Assembly: GCA_029246705.1 (NCBI GenBank)
Contig: JAQWMQ010000015.1
Location: 1 to 64,000 of the forward strand
Direction: 5' to 3'
Length of the DNA: 64,000 nt
Source of the DNA: Phycisphaerales bacterium
Lineage (GTDB): Bacteria > Planctomycetota > Phycisphaerae > Phycisphaerales > SM1A02
The position numbers and the translations under genes are program-made. Positions 51,107 to 59,810 of this stretch are shown here, one piece after another. The number at the start of each line of letters is the position of its first letter. Within the stretch, counting starts at the first letter, position 1. Below the pieces are notes generated by a model. It had not been told where the DNA came from and searched no databases. It was given only the letters and a program-made list of their open reading frames with translations.

Positions 51107-53737
51107 ATGCACTGTTCGATCCTACTCCCCGCTGCGGGGCTGGCTGTCGCCATGACTGCATCAAGCGCACTGGCATGGCACGAATCACGCACACAGACCG
51201 ACGAGATCGTCCCTGCAGACGACCGGATCAAGCTCACAAGAAAGATCGACGAGGGAATGCACGGCGTACGGATCAAGCCGGAACTGATCGAGCGACTGAA
51301 GAACGAGGCCCGCGAGAAGGGATTCGTCCAGGTCATGGATTTTCCGCTGGCTGACGGCCAGACGGTGCAGCTCGAGCTGAGGGAGGCGAATCCGATCGCA
51401 CCGGGCGCCAAGTTCGTGATCCGGTCGTCGAAGGACCCGAAGAACGCCATCGAGCAACCTTTCAGGGTGCCGGATGGTGCCGTCGTACTCACCGGCAACG
51501 TGACCGGAGAACCGGGTTCGTTCGCGATGCTCGCACTGTGGGAAAAAGCTTCCTACGGCTTGATCCAGTCCTCAAGAGGCACTTCGGTGATCGCTTCGGG
51601 CATGCCCGGCAACGAATTCGAACCGGTGATCTACGATCCCGATACCGCACTCGGAGGCATCCTTGAAATGATGCCATGGAGCTGCGGCAGTGACCCGGGG
51701 GACCGGATCTTCGAAGCGCCCGCTCATGACCATGACCATGACCATGACCATGCCGAGGCACCAGCGGGCGGACTTGCGGGCGTCGAGGAATGCAGGGTGA
51801 TCAAGCTCGCCCTCGAATACGACTTCGAGTTCTGGGCCAATGCACTCAACGCCAACAACGAGAACGCCTTCTTCTACACCCTGGCGCTCGCGGCGGCCAT
51901 GGACGAGATCTATCGTCGTGATGTCGGTATCGGCATCCAGATCTCCTACCTCAACGTCTGGACCGCGGCTGATGACCCCTGGACGATGCCCGATACCAGC
52001 AGTCAACTCGACGAATTGGAGATCTGGTACGCGGCAAACGGCGAGGATGTCGATCGTGATGCGGTCATGCTCTGCAGCGGTCGGGCGCTGGGCGGCGGAA
52101 TCGCCAACCTCGACGGCCTGTGCAATGACTTGGGATACGGAGTGAGCGCCGGCATGAACGGCTTCTTCACCTATCCGCTTTCCGACTACGCCGCGACCAA
52201 CTGGGACATCCACGTCATGTGCCATGAACTGGGGCACATCGTCGGAAGTCCGCATACGCACAGTTACTGCCCTCCACTGGACCAGTGCGCTCCGATTTTG
52301 TTCTTCGGAACCTGCCAGTCTCAACAGGTCTGCGCCCAGGGCACGCTGATGGGGTACTGCCATCTCTGTCCGGGCGGGCAGACGAACGTGCACCTCGGGT
52401 TCCATCCGACCACGGCTCAGACCATCGCGGACTACGTTGAGGAAAGCGATTGCATCGAGACCGAACCCAGCGAGCTCCAGGCGAAAGACGACTTCGCCGA
52501 GACCCTGATGAACACCGATGTCATTATCGACGTGCTGGCCAACGATTCGGCGATCTGCACGTTCCCCGACATCGAAGGCATGGACATCGCAAGCACCCAT
52601 GGTGGAACGATGTATTTCTCGACGGGTTCGGGGCCGTTCGGTCGAACGGAGATCCGGTTTCGACCGAAGACCGGCTTCGTCGGAACAGACTCCTTCGAAT
52701 ACCTGGCAACCGATGAGTTGGGCAACCTCGAACTCGCCCTGGTGACCATCGAGGTCAATCCGCAGGCCTATCAGTCGGATCTGCTGGTCATTGATCCGGT
52801 CGGAAACGTCGTGCAGAGGTTCGACTGGGAGACCGGTGCATTCCTGGGAACCCTCGTCCCCAGAGACGAAGGTGGCGTGGATTTCGCATACGCGGCATGC
52901 CATGGCCCGGAGAACGATCTCATGGTTGCCAGCTTCAAGAACGACTTCGTGATCCGGTACGAACAGTTCAGCGGAATATCGACCGGGATCATCGGTGGTG
53001 GCCCATCGATCGACGGCCCCAACGACGTGGTCTCCCATGTCGACCGGGCCTACGTGAGCGCACGGGATGCGGAGCAGGTCGCGGCCTTCGACAGCGACGC
53101 GAACCAGATCGCGATCTACCCGATCGGCGCACGCCCCAATGACATCCGCATCGAACCAGCCGAGGACCGACTCCTGGTCGCATGGGGCGCCACGGGTTCG
53201 ACGTCCGGAGTGCTCACCTGGAACACCCAGACCAACCTGCTGTCGGATGCGTTCCTGACCACGCACCTGGATCATGCGGTGGCCGTGTGCCGCCTTGCCA
53301 GCGGTGATCTCCTCGTGGCCGATGGAGGAACCAGCCGGATCGCCCGTTACGACGGCCAGACCAATGCGTTTCTGGGCTGGTTCATGACTCCTTCCGATTC
53401 TGCCACGAACGAGATCGGTCGTCTGCAGAGGATGGAGGCCGGACCCGGTGGACGCATCTACCTGACCAGCTCGACCGGACTGCACAGGCTTGCCGCAAAC
53501 GGCGACTTCGAGCTGACCCTCGAGTCGGTCGGTGACGGGCTCCTGCATGCACCGGTCGGCCTCTTCTTCCGGGTCGGTGCACCGTTGACCGGAGATCTCA
53601 ACGGTGATGGCAGGATCAACGGCGCAGATCTTGCCGTGATCCTCGGCGAATGGGGTGGTGCCGGTCGAGGTGATCTCAACCGGGACGGAACGATCGACGG
53701 GACGGATCTCGCGATCATCCTCGGCAACTGGAGCTGA
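51107..53737 (+). CDS. Secreted metzincin-type metalloprotease with dockerin-like tail
   Basis: The product has 876 residues from ATG 51107, with GGAGA 8 nt upstream and a signal peptide to about residue 24. After a prodomain-like region there is a His-Asp tract (HDHDHDHDH at 207-215). The protease domain (about 225-445) has the zinc motif HELGHIVGSPH (H373, E374, H377, G380, H383) of metzincins, then several Cys and MGYCH, possibly the Met-turn. Residues about 460-555 look like an Ig/cadherin-type domain (DVLANDSAIC). Residues about 565-820 look like a beta-propeller (LLVIDPVGNVVQRFDW). The end has two EF-hand-like segments (GDLNGDGRINGADLAVILG and GDLNRDGTIDGTDLAIILG). It is probably an extracellular peptidase. 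Confidence 0.9.
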   Translation: MHCSILLPAAGLAVAMTASSALAWHESRTQTDEIVPADDRIKLTRKIDEGMHGVRIKPELIERLKNEAREKGFVQVMDFPLADGQTVQLELREANPIAPGAKFVIRSSKDPKNAIEQPFRVPDGAVVLTGNVTGEPGSFAMLALWEKASYGLIQSSRGTSVIASGMPGNEFEPVIYDPDTALGGILEMMPWSCGSDPGDRIFEAPAHDHDHDHDHAEAPAGGLAGVEECRVIKLALEYDFEFWANALNANNENAFFYTLALAAAMDEIYRRDVGIGIQISYLNVWTAADDPWTMPDTSSQLDELEIWYAANGEDVDRDAVMLCSGRALGGGIANLDGLCNDLGYGVSAGMNGFFTYPLSDYAATNWDIHVMCHELGHIVGSPHTHSYCPPLDQCAPILFFGTCQSQQVCAQGTLMGYCHLCPGGQTNVHLGFHPTTAQTIADYVEESDCIETEPSELQAKDDFAETLMNTDVIIDVLANDSAICTFPDIEGMDIASTHGGTMYFSTGSGPFGRTEIRFRPKTGFVGTDSFEYLATDELGNLELALVTIEVNPQAYQSDLLVIDPVGNVVQRFDWETGAFLGTLVPRDEGGVDFAYAACHGPENDLMVASFKNDFVIRYEQFSGISTGIIGGGPSIDGPNDVVSHVDRAYVSARDAEQVAAFDSDANQIAIYPIGARPNDIRIEPAEDRLLVAWGATGSTSGVLTWNTQTNLLSDAFLTTHLDHAVAVCRLASGDLLVADGGTSRIARYDGQTNAFLGWFMTPSDSATNEIGRLQRMEAGPGGRIYLTSSTGLHRLAANGDFELTLESVGDGLLHAPVGLFFRVGAPLTGDLNGDGRINGADLAVILGEWGGAGRGDLNRDGTIDGTDLAIILGNWS
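51725..51752 (+). repeat. CATGAC microsatellite inside the metalloprotease gene
   Basis: Four perfect CATGAC units and one CATG at 51725-51752 encode alternating His-Asp. Because the unit is 6 nt, length changes would keep the frame. It may bind metal ions. Confidence 0.8.
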
Positions 53738-53758
53738 GAACGGAAGTCCTCATGATGA

Positions 53759-53790
53759 ACGCCCCCGACCTGGTCCAGGGTCGGGGGCGT
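53759..53790. terminator. Bidirectional hairpin between convergent secreted-protein genes
   Basis: ACGCCCCCGACC (53759-53770) pairs perfectly with GGTCGGGGGCGT (53779-53790) around an 8-nt loop. It lies between the metalloprotease stop (53737) and the convergent dockerin-tailed gene (ends 53820). No long T-tract is present on either side. Confidence 0.65.
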
Positions 53791-53819
53791 CGTCGTTTGC
53801 ACCGGGTTCGAAGCCTGCT

Positions 53820-54449
53820 TCAGTCGCAGGGTCCCCAGCAACCAAGCAGGATCGTCAGGTCCGCCCCATCGATGACACCATCACCGTCGAGGTCATGCTC
53901 GCTCGTCTCACCCCAAGCACCGAGCAGGGTCGTCAGGTCCGCTCCGTCCACGATCCCGTCTTCGTCGAGATCGGCACAGCAGTCCTCGCCCCATGGATCG
54001 ATCACCGAATCGTGGATGACCTCGATCGCCTGGGCATCGGGATCCGAACACACGACATTCTCAAGTCGGATGATGTCCTCGCCGTTCAGGACGAATTCAA
54101 CCAGGACCAGCACTCGTGGCTGGTCGATCGGCGGGATCGGCCCGAGAACGGAAAGGAAGCCGAGCGCGGTGTCATCAAGCCAGGCGAGCGTGAAGTCGAA
54201 CTCGTCGGCCATGCCACCGGAGACCTTGATGATCTCCACCCCGGTGAGATCGAACTGAAAACCGGCAAGCGAGCCTCCCGACCATTCCCACGTGATCTCG
54301 AGGATGCCGTGCACACCGTCCTCCTCGAGTGACCAGTCGCCGAATTGAAGTTCCCCCGGAGGCGGACCTTCGTCGCCGGGTTCACCCCGGGCATCCGACA
54401 GCATCAGCAAGGACAAGCCCAGGAGGATCAGACAGGCATGCTTGATCAT
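53820..54449 (-). CDS. Small secreted protein with dockerin-like tail
   Basis: The product has 209 residues from ATG 54449, with AAGGAGG 6 nt upstream. A signal peptide ends near residue 22 (SDARG). Residues about 35-145 are beta-rich and resemble cohesin- or Ig-like adhesive domains (LEITWEWSGGSLAGFQFDLT, GVEIIKVSGG, LVLVEFVLNGEDIIRL). The end has two Ca-binding-like segments, ADLDEDGIVDGADLTTLLG and HDLDGDGVIDGADLTILLG, ending WGPCD. The N-terminal part is interesting because cohesins bind dockerins, but I cannot confirm the fold. It converges on the metalloprotease gene and is divergent from the C1-type peptidase gene. Confidence 0.85.
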   Translation of the reverse strand: MIKHACLILLGLSLLMLSDARGEPGDEGPPPGELQFGDWSLEEDGVHGILEITWEWSGGSLAGFQFDLTGVEIIKVSGGMADEFDFTLAWLDDTALGFLSVLGPIPPIDQPRVLVLVEFVLNGEDIIRLENVVCSDPDAQAIEVIHDSVIDPWGEDCCADLDEDGIVDGADLTTLLGAWGETSEHDLDGDGVIDGADLTILLGCWGPCD

Positions 54450-54649
54450 CAATGGCCTCCTTTCAGGAGTGACCCGAGCATAACGGGCACCCCCAGCCAG
54501 ACAAGACCATTGCCGGCTGATCGCCTGTCGTCGTGCGTCAGGGGCGGCTCGATGACCAAATGCCCCCATCACCGCGGTCGAAGACCGATCGAAAGCCTTC
54601 TTTGACAGCCACTTCACGTTAGAATCGCACGATCAGAAAGGGATCCATA

Positions 54650-56023
54650 ATGACCACGATGACCGGTTCGTCCTCAGGGACAGGCCACGACGGTGCGGTA
54701 TCCGACAAGGACATCGCAGACTTCAGAACAACCTTTTCGGCCGACCCGAGTGCACGAATCGCACAGAACGCGGTGACGAGCACGGACATCAATGATGTCG
54801 CGCTCAATCGCTCGATCGTCACCGACACCGACTTCAGCTTCTCGACGCTCCTTGACGACTGGGAAGTCACCAACCAGAAGCAGTCCGGACGTTGCTGGCT
54901 GTTCGCCGCCCTCAACCTCATGCGCGTCGGCGCGATGAAGACCATGAACCTCAAGAACTTCGAGTTCAGCCAGAACTACATGTTCTTCTGGGACAAGTTC
55001 GAGCGGGCCAACTACTTCTTCGAACAGATCATCGACACCGCGGACCGGGACATCGACGACCGGACGGTCGCCTTCATGCTCGACGGTCCGATCGATGACG
55101 GTGGCCAGTGGAACATGTTCATGAACCTGGTCCGGCGCCATGGTGTCGTCCCCCAGTCGGTCATGCCGGAGACCCATTCCTCCTCGAGTTCGGGTCGAAT
55201 GAACGCACACCTGAAGCACAAGCTTCGGGAAGGAGCCCGCACGCTTCGCGGCATGGTCGCGGAAGGTCGGTCCTCGGACGAGGTGGCGGCCTGCAAGCAG
55301 ACGCTTCTCGCCACGATCTGGCGCATCCTCTGCGTTCACCTGGGCACGCCCCCCACCAGCTTCGACTGGCAATGGAACGACAAGGACCGCGAATTCCACC
55401 GCGATGGACGGATGACCCCCCTCGAATTCACGGCGAAGTACGTCGAGCTGCCGCTTGATGACTTCGTCTGCCTGGTGCACGACCCACGGGAGACCAGCCC
55501 GTTCGGACGCACCTTCACCGTCGAACGACTCGGCAACGTCGTCAGCGGAGAACGGGTGATCTATCTCAACATCGAGATGGATCTCATGAAATCCATCACC
55601 CGGTCGGTCCTCGAGTCCGGCGAGCCGGTCTGGTTCGGATGCGACGTGGGGCCGCACATGCAGCGCAAGATGGGACTCTGGGATTCGGACATGTTCCGCT
55701 ACGACGACCTGTACGGAGAGGATTTCACCCTCGAGAAGTCATCCCGCCTGGAATACCACCAGTCCCTCATGACGCACGCGATGCTCTTCACGGGTGTCGA
55801 CGTCGTCGACGGATCCACTCGCCGCTGGCGGGTCGAGAACTCATGGGGTGGCGAGCGCAGCGGCCGCAAGGGCTTCTACACCATGAATGATTCCTGGTTC
55901 GATCAGTACATGTTCGAGATCGCAGCCCGGAAATCAGCACTTCCCGCGGAGTTGCAGTCGGCGTTCGACGAGGAGCCGATCGCCCTGCCCGCATGGGATC
56001 CGATGGGCTCCCTGGCTCACTGA
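54650..56023 (+). CDS. Bleomycin hydrolase/aminopeptidase C (peptidase C1B family)
   Basis: The 457-residue protein has the papain-like catalytic residues of PepC: Cys82 in NQKQSGRCWLFAALNLMR, His376 in SLMTHAMLFTG and Asn397 in VENSWGG. Other family segments are FELSQNYMFFWDKFERANYF-like text here reading FEFSQNYMFFWDKFERANYF, DDGGQWNMFMNLVRRHGVVP, and KYVELPLDDFVCLVHDPR. No signal peptide: a cytoplasmic aminopeptidase that forms hexamers in its family. ATG 54650 has AAAGGGA upstream, and TAGAAT at 54620-54625 may be its -10 box. It is followed by a strong terminator. Confidence 0.94.
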   Translation: MTTMTGSSSGTGHDGAVSDKDIADFRTTFSADPSARIAQNAVTSTDINDVALNRSIVTDTDFSFSTLLDDWEVTNQKQSGRCWLFAALNLMRVGAMKTMNLKNFEFSQNYMFFWDKFERANYFFEQIIDTADRDIDDRTVAFMLDGPIDDGGQWNMFMNLVRRHGVVPQSVMPETHSSSSSGRMNAHLKHKLREGARTLRGMVAEGRSSDEVAACKQTLLATIWRILCVHLGTPPTSFDWQWNDKDREFHRDGRMTPLEFTAKYVELPLDDFVCLVHDPRETSPFGRTFTVERLGNVVSGERVIYLNIEMDLMKSITRSVLESGEPVWFGCDVGPHMQRKMGLWDSDMFRYDDLYGEDFTLEKSSRLEYHQSLMTHAMLFTGVDVVDGSTRRWRVENSWGGERSGRKGFYTMNDSWFDQYMFEIAARKSALPAELQSAFDEEPIALPAWDPMGSLAH

Positions 56024-56045
56024 TCCGAGAATCGCCACCTCTTCC

Positions 56046-56078
56046 AACCACCCCCGACCAAGTCGGGGGTGGTTTTTT
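56046..56078 (+). terminator. Strong intrinsic terminator after the C1B peptidase gene
   Basis: AACCACCCCCGAC (56046-56058) pairs perfectly with GTCGGGGGTGGTT (56062-56074) around CAA, and T residues continue to 56078. It lies 23 nt after the stop codon. The rest of the 242-nt gap to the next gene shows nothing further that I can support. Confidence 0.92.
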
Positions 56079-56265
56079 CATGGGTTTGAATCGAGGCATG
56101 GTCGTTCCGAACCCCGGATTTCCGCGTTCTGGAGCCGAATCCTCTCGATTTTCGCACGACCACTGCAAGATTCGCCGGTCTCGGCCGGAATCTGATGACC
56201 CCCGAAGAACCACGCCATTCACCAGGCGTGGCCCCCCGACACCACTACGACTGGAGAAAGTACAG

Positions 56266-57954
56266 ATGACCAACGCACACCGAACCCTCCTCACCACGAC
56301 CGCTCTCGCCCTCGGCTGCAGTCAGATGGCACTCGGCCAGGCCTATGCGCCTGACTTCGAGGATCACATCACCGGCACCGCCTTCTCGGACGGCGACCTG
56401 ACCAGCACGAACGACATCATGGTGGCATTCTCCCCGGTTCAGTATCCCAGCGGTCCCTCGCATGCCTTTCGTGCCGAGGTCCTTGGTGCGGATGCGCCCT
56501 GCAACGCATCCAATCGTCTCGAGCTGATGGTCATGACCGCAACGTTCGACTACATGCCCAACCACGGTATCCAGACCAATCCCCGCTTCGTGTCACGACA
56601 CAACGGCGGGATGATCAACCTTTCGATCAATGGTTCGGCACCCGCGTTCGCGATGGACTGGATGGCCTACGACGGCACCATGATCGGTGGCGTGCTGGTG
56701 AAGGTCACTTCCGGCGGATTCTCAGGTGACTGCACCGAGATCATCCTCGAAGGCCTGGTCAAGGATTATTCGGTCGGACTCGAGGAAGGATGGGTGGACG
56801 GTGTCGAGCCCTGCGACGTACCGACCTACGACGACCTCGCGCTCGGAACCGCCTTCTGGACCGGAGACACCTTCGTCACCGACGGCATCCCCTGCAAGAT
56901 CGAACCGTTCCTCCTGCCCGACGGAAGCACCTATTCCGGCGGAGCCGTCGTTGATGTCGCCGATCTGTCCTGCGGCAACGACTTCGAACTCGAAACCAAC
57001 ACCTGCGTGGTCAACCACGACTTCTCGGGTTTCGGTGGCGTCACCGACGTCCTGTTCCGAGTGGGTGAACAAGGTGGCGAGGTCAACCTCTTCATCAACG
57101 GAGCAGGTGCGTGCGCCGACGACTGGATCGACTACGACGGCGTGAGCTTCGGCGGCGTGCTGGTCTCGATCGTTCGTGGCGGCCTCGAATACGACTGCAC
57201 GGAAGTCAGGCTTTCAGGCCTGGTCAACTCCCTCGGCATCGGTGGGCAGGAACACGCCATCGACTGCATCGAATGGACCAGCGGCAACGGTGGCGGCAAC
57301 GACACCTGTGCGACCTACGACGACATGCACCCGATGCCCGGTGCCCAGTACTTCGCAGGTGACACCTTCCTCACCGACGGCATTCTCTGCGAGGTCCGAC
57401 CCCAGTACTTCCCCGACGGCAGCGTCTACTCCAGCGGCTACGCCTTTGCCGCCCCGTCGATGCTCGCCTGCGGCAGCGGCCAGGAACTCGCCTGCTCGGC
57501 AGCAGCGGTCGACCACCGTTTCGCCGACTCGATCGGCCCCTTGGAAGAGGTCCGGATCACCGTCGCCGACCACGGTGGACAGATCAACTTCGAGATCAAC
57601 GGTGAATTCCACATGCCCGGACAGTACATCGACCTCGACGGCATGTTGATCGGCGGCGTGACCGTCACCGTCCTCAGCGGCGGACGGACCGGCGAGTGCA
57701 CGGAACTCCTCCTCGAAGGCAGCCTCGAGAACCTGCTGGTCGGTGGCGGACAGCACTTCGCCGACTGCCTCACCGGAGAGCTCGGCGGCAACCAGGGAAA
57801 CCCCGGTGACTTCAACAACGACGGAATCATCGACGGCATCGACCTCGCAGTGGTGCTGGGTGCCTGGGGTCAGTCCGGAGGCGACGTCAACGGTGACAAC
57901 ACCACCGACGGCGCGGACCTCTCGATGATCCTCGGTCTCTGGACCGGCAACTGA
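56266..57954 (+). CDS. Secreted protein with three internal repeats and dockerin-like tail
   Basis: The product has 562 residues from ATG 56266, with GGAGA 9 nt upstream and a signal peptide to about residue 24. Three related modules of about 145 residues follow. Each begins with an acidic stretch (FEDHITGTAFSDGDLTSTND; YDDLALGTAFWTGDTFVTDG; YDDMHPMPGAQYFAGDTFLT), has INLSINGS, VNLFINGA or INFEINGE in the middle, and ends with DCTEIILEGLV, DCTEVRLSGLV or ECTELLLEGSL. Two EF-hand-like segments end the protein (DFNNDGIIDGIDLAVVLG and DVNGDNTTDGADLSMILG). I do not recognise the module; a carbohydrate-binding or adhesive role is possible. Confidence 0.88.
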   Translation: MTNAHRTLLTTTALALGCSQMALGQAYAPDFEDHITGTAFSDGDLTSTNDIMVAFSPVQYPSGPSHAFRAEVLGADAPCNASNRLELMVMTATFDYMPNHGIQTNPRFVSRHNGGMINLSINGSAPAFAMDWMAYDGTMIGGVLVKVTSGGFSGDCTEIILEGLVKDYSVGLEEGWVDGVEPCDVPTYDDLALGTAFWTGDTFVTDGIPCKIEPFLLPDGSTYSGGAVVDVADLSCGNDFELETNTCVVNHDFSGFGGVTDVLFRVGEQGGEVNLFINGAGACADDWIDYDGVSFGGVLVSIVRGGLEYDCTEVRLSGLVNSLGIGGQEHAIDCIEWTSGNGGGNDTCATYDDMHPMPGAQYFAGDTFLTDGILCEVRPQYFPDGSVYSSGYAFAAPSMLACGSGQELACSAAAVDHRFADSIGPLEEVRITVADHGGQINFEINGEFHMPGQYIDLDGMLIGGVTVTVLSGGRTGECTELLLEGSLENLLVGGGQHFADCLTGELGGNQGNPGDFNNDGIIDGIDLAVVLGAWGQSGGDVNGDNTTDGADLSMILGLWTGN

Positions 57955-57985
57955 TCGATACCGATCCATCCACTTGCCCCGCAAT

Positions 57986-58020
57986 CAGCCCACCTCGTGC
58001 CTCGTGCATGGGGTGGGCTG
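57986..58020. terminator. Bidirectional hairpin between convergent genes
   Basis: CAGCCCACC (57986-57994) pairs with GGTGGGCTG (58012-58020), with a loop that contains the direct repeat CTCGTGC twice. It lies between the triplicated secreted-protein gene and the convergent ccsA. Only TCATT follows on the plus side. Confidence 0.6.
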
Positions 58021-58046
58021 TCATTGAGCGATGCGCGAGGACCGCG

Positions 58047-59810
58047 TCAGGCGTAGGAGTGAAGTCCGACGATCACGTAGTTGATGACGATCCAGTTGAA
58101 AAGCATGACCGCGGCACCGATGAGTGCGAGCCATGCGGTCCAGATACCCTTGTCGTGAACCTTCAGCCTGACATGCACCAGCACCGCGAAGACCAGGAAG
58201 GTGTTCAGGGCGAAGACTTCCTTCGGGTCCCATCCCCAGGGTCGTCCCCAGGAATGATCCGCCCAGATCGCACCCATCACGAGGCCCGCCCAGAGCAGCA
58301 CGAAGGAAAGCTCCATCAGGAGCATGGTCACGCCGTCGAGCATCTCACCCAGTCGTGCCCGACGGGCATGGGGCTTGGACTGCTCGGTGCCCATCGCGGC
58401 TCCGGCGCCGGTGCCGAGCACCAGGCTTCCGGCTCCTCCGACCCGGGCGTACGATGCCGCCCCGCCGAAGAGACGATGTCCGAGATAGAGCATGGCGGAG
58501 ATGGCAGCCATGAAGATCAGCACGTAGCTGAAGATGATGACGTTGGTGTGGATGTAGAGCCAGATGTCGTGAAGGACCGGCATCTTGTTGTCGATGTTCG
58601 GATTGAGGTAGACCGGCAGGAAGTTCGCGGCCATCAGGGCGACCATCGAGGAGGTCGCGGCTGCCAGCGCGAAGATCGTGCGCATGCCGGTGCGCCGAAC
58701 GATGATCTCGAGCAGCAGTGCCCCCGCCGCCCCGAACCAGGCCGCGGTGGTGACCGCCTCGAACATGTTTGCATTGGGCCAACGACCCGAGATGTACCAA
58801 CGAAGGATGACGGCGCCGGTCTGGAGTCCGAGCGCGATGAGAAAGACACCCATCCCACTCCAACGCGCCCACGGCCACTGGTACACCAGGCCCAGGAGAA
58901 GAAGGATCACGCTCAGCATGTAGACCAGCCAGACGCGGGTCAGCTGGTCGTTGCGGAAGTACCAGGACTCCCAGCCAAGACGAGCACGCTCGGGGTAGAG
59001 CTCGGGGTTCACCTCTGCCAGTCGCTGCGCAAGGCTGAATGAGGCGGCATTCACGCCCGGAGCATCACCCCGGACCCAGGCATTGCCGAGGTCGAGCCAG
59101 TCCCCTGCGATCGCCGCCTGCTGCTCGTCGTCGAGACCCTCGATGGTGATCTGGGACTGGAGTTCCCCGGCAAGTTCACCCTCGCCGGGAACCATCATCA
59201 CCCGGGTGATCGAACGCCACCGGTTGTCGGTGGCGTTCCCGGGCGGGGGAATGACGCGGAGCGTGAATGCGAGCACTTCCGGTTGCATGACACGTGTAGC
59301 GGATTCCATGGTGGATATCTGGGAAGCGGTGCGGATCAGGTCAAGCTTCATCCGCGAGAAGAGGTTCGCGAGGAGGGGCTCGACCAGGAGCGTCGGCGAG
59401 ATCAGTCCCGTCGCCCGGAACGATTCCATCCGCTCGATCAACTCCGGAAAACGCACCAGCAGGTCCGGGTCATCGACGACCCCGTCCTGGAAGACCTTCA
59501 CGATCGCCTCGCGGACCGCCTTGTTCTTGATGTAGACGACGTCCGCATCCTCGTAGGCTTCCGGACGGAACATCATGTCGAAGTAGGTGAACAGCGGCTC
59601 ACGGTCACCGATCTTTCGAGGTCCGCTGACCGCGTCCATCATCGAGTTGGCATGCGAACCCAGGCTCTTCAGTCGCCCGCTGGTGTTGACGGCGATCTCC
59701 GACAAGGGGCGAAGATCGACCTGGTCGGTGAAGGCATCCTGGGCGGTGACCGACCCGGAAAGGGTGCAGGCCAGTACGAGGATGCCGGCGAACAGTTGAC
59801 GCAGATTCAT
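58047..59810 (-). CDS. ccsA: Cytochrome c biogenesis protein CcsA/ResC, long form
   Basis: The 587-residue protein has a signal-like N-terminus, then a roughly 270-residue extracytoplasmic region (about 25-285) before the membrane core of about eight helices. The haem-binding WWD-type signature is WADHSWGRPWGWDPKEVFAL near the C-terminus, with conserved His in IYIHTNVI-like text (WLYIHTNVIIFSY). Such proteins export haem and attach it to apocytochrome c in system II. The long N-terminal periplasmic domain is typical of planctomycetes and Bacteroidetes. It overlaps the ResB-like gene upstream by 4 nt, giving a coupled pair. A TlpA-type thioredoxin elsewhere in the window may supply reductant. 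Confidence 0.92.
   Translation of the reverse strand: MNLRQLFAGILVLACTLSGSVTAQDAFTDQVDLRPLSEIAVNTSGRLKSLGSHANSMMDAVSGPRKIGDREPLFTYFDMMFRPEAYEDADVVYIKNKAVREAIVKVFQDGVVDDPDLLVRFPELIERMESFRATGLISPTLLVEPLLANLFSRMKLDLIRTASQISTMESATRVMQPEVLAFTLRVIPPPGNATDNRWRSITRVMMVPGEGELAGELQSQITIEGLDDEQQAAIAGDWLDLGNAWVRGDAPGVNAASFSLAQRLAEVNPELYPERARLGWESWYFRNDQLTRVWLVYMLSVILLLLGLVYQWPWARWSGMGVFLIALGLQTGAVILRWYISGRWPNANMFEAVTTAAWFGAAGALLLEIIVRRTGMRTIFALAAATSSMVALMAANFLPVYLNPNIDNKMPVLHDIWLYIHTNVIIFSYVLIFMAAISAMLYLGHRLFGGAASYARVGGAGSLVLGTGAGAAMGTEQSKPHARRARLGEMLDGVTMLLMELSFVLLWAGLVMGAIWADHSWGRPWGWDPKEVFALNTFLVFAVLVHVRLKVHDKGIWTAWLALIGAAVMLFNWIVINYVIVGLHSYA

Noticed and set aside
54602-54625. TTGACA and TAGAAT as a sigma-70 promoter for the C1B peptidase gene
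   Set aside because: The spacer is only 12 nt, so the two boxes cannot be used together; only TAGAAT is kept as a weak possibility.
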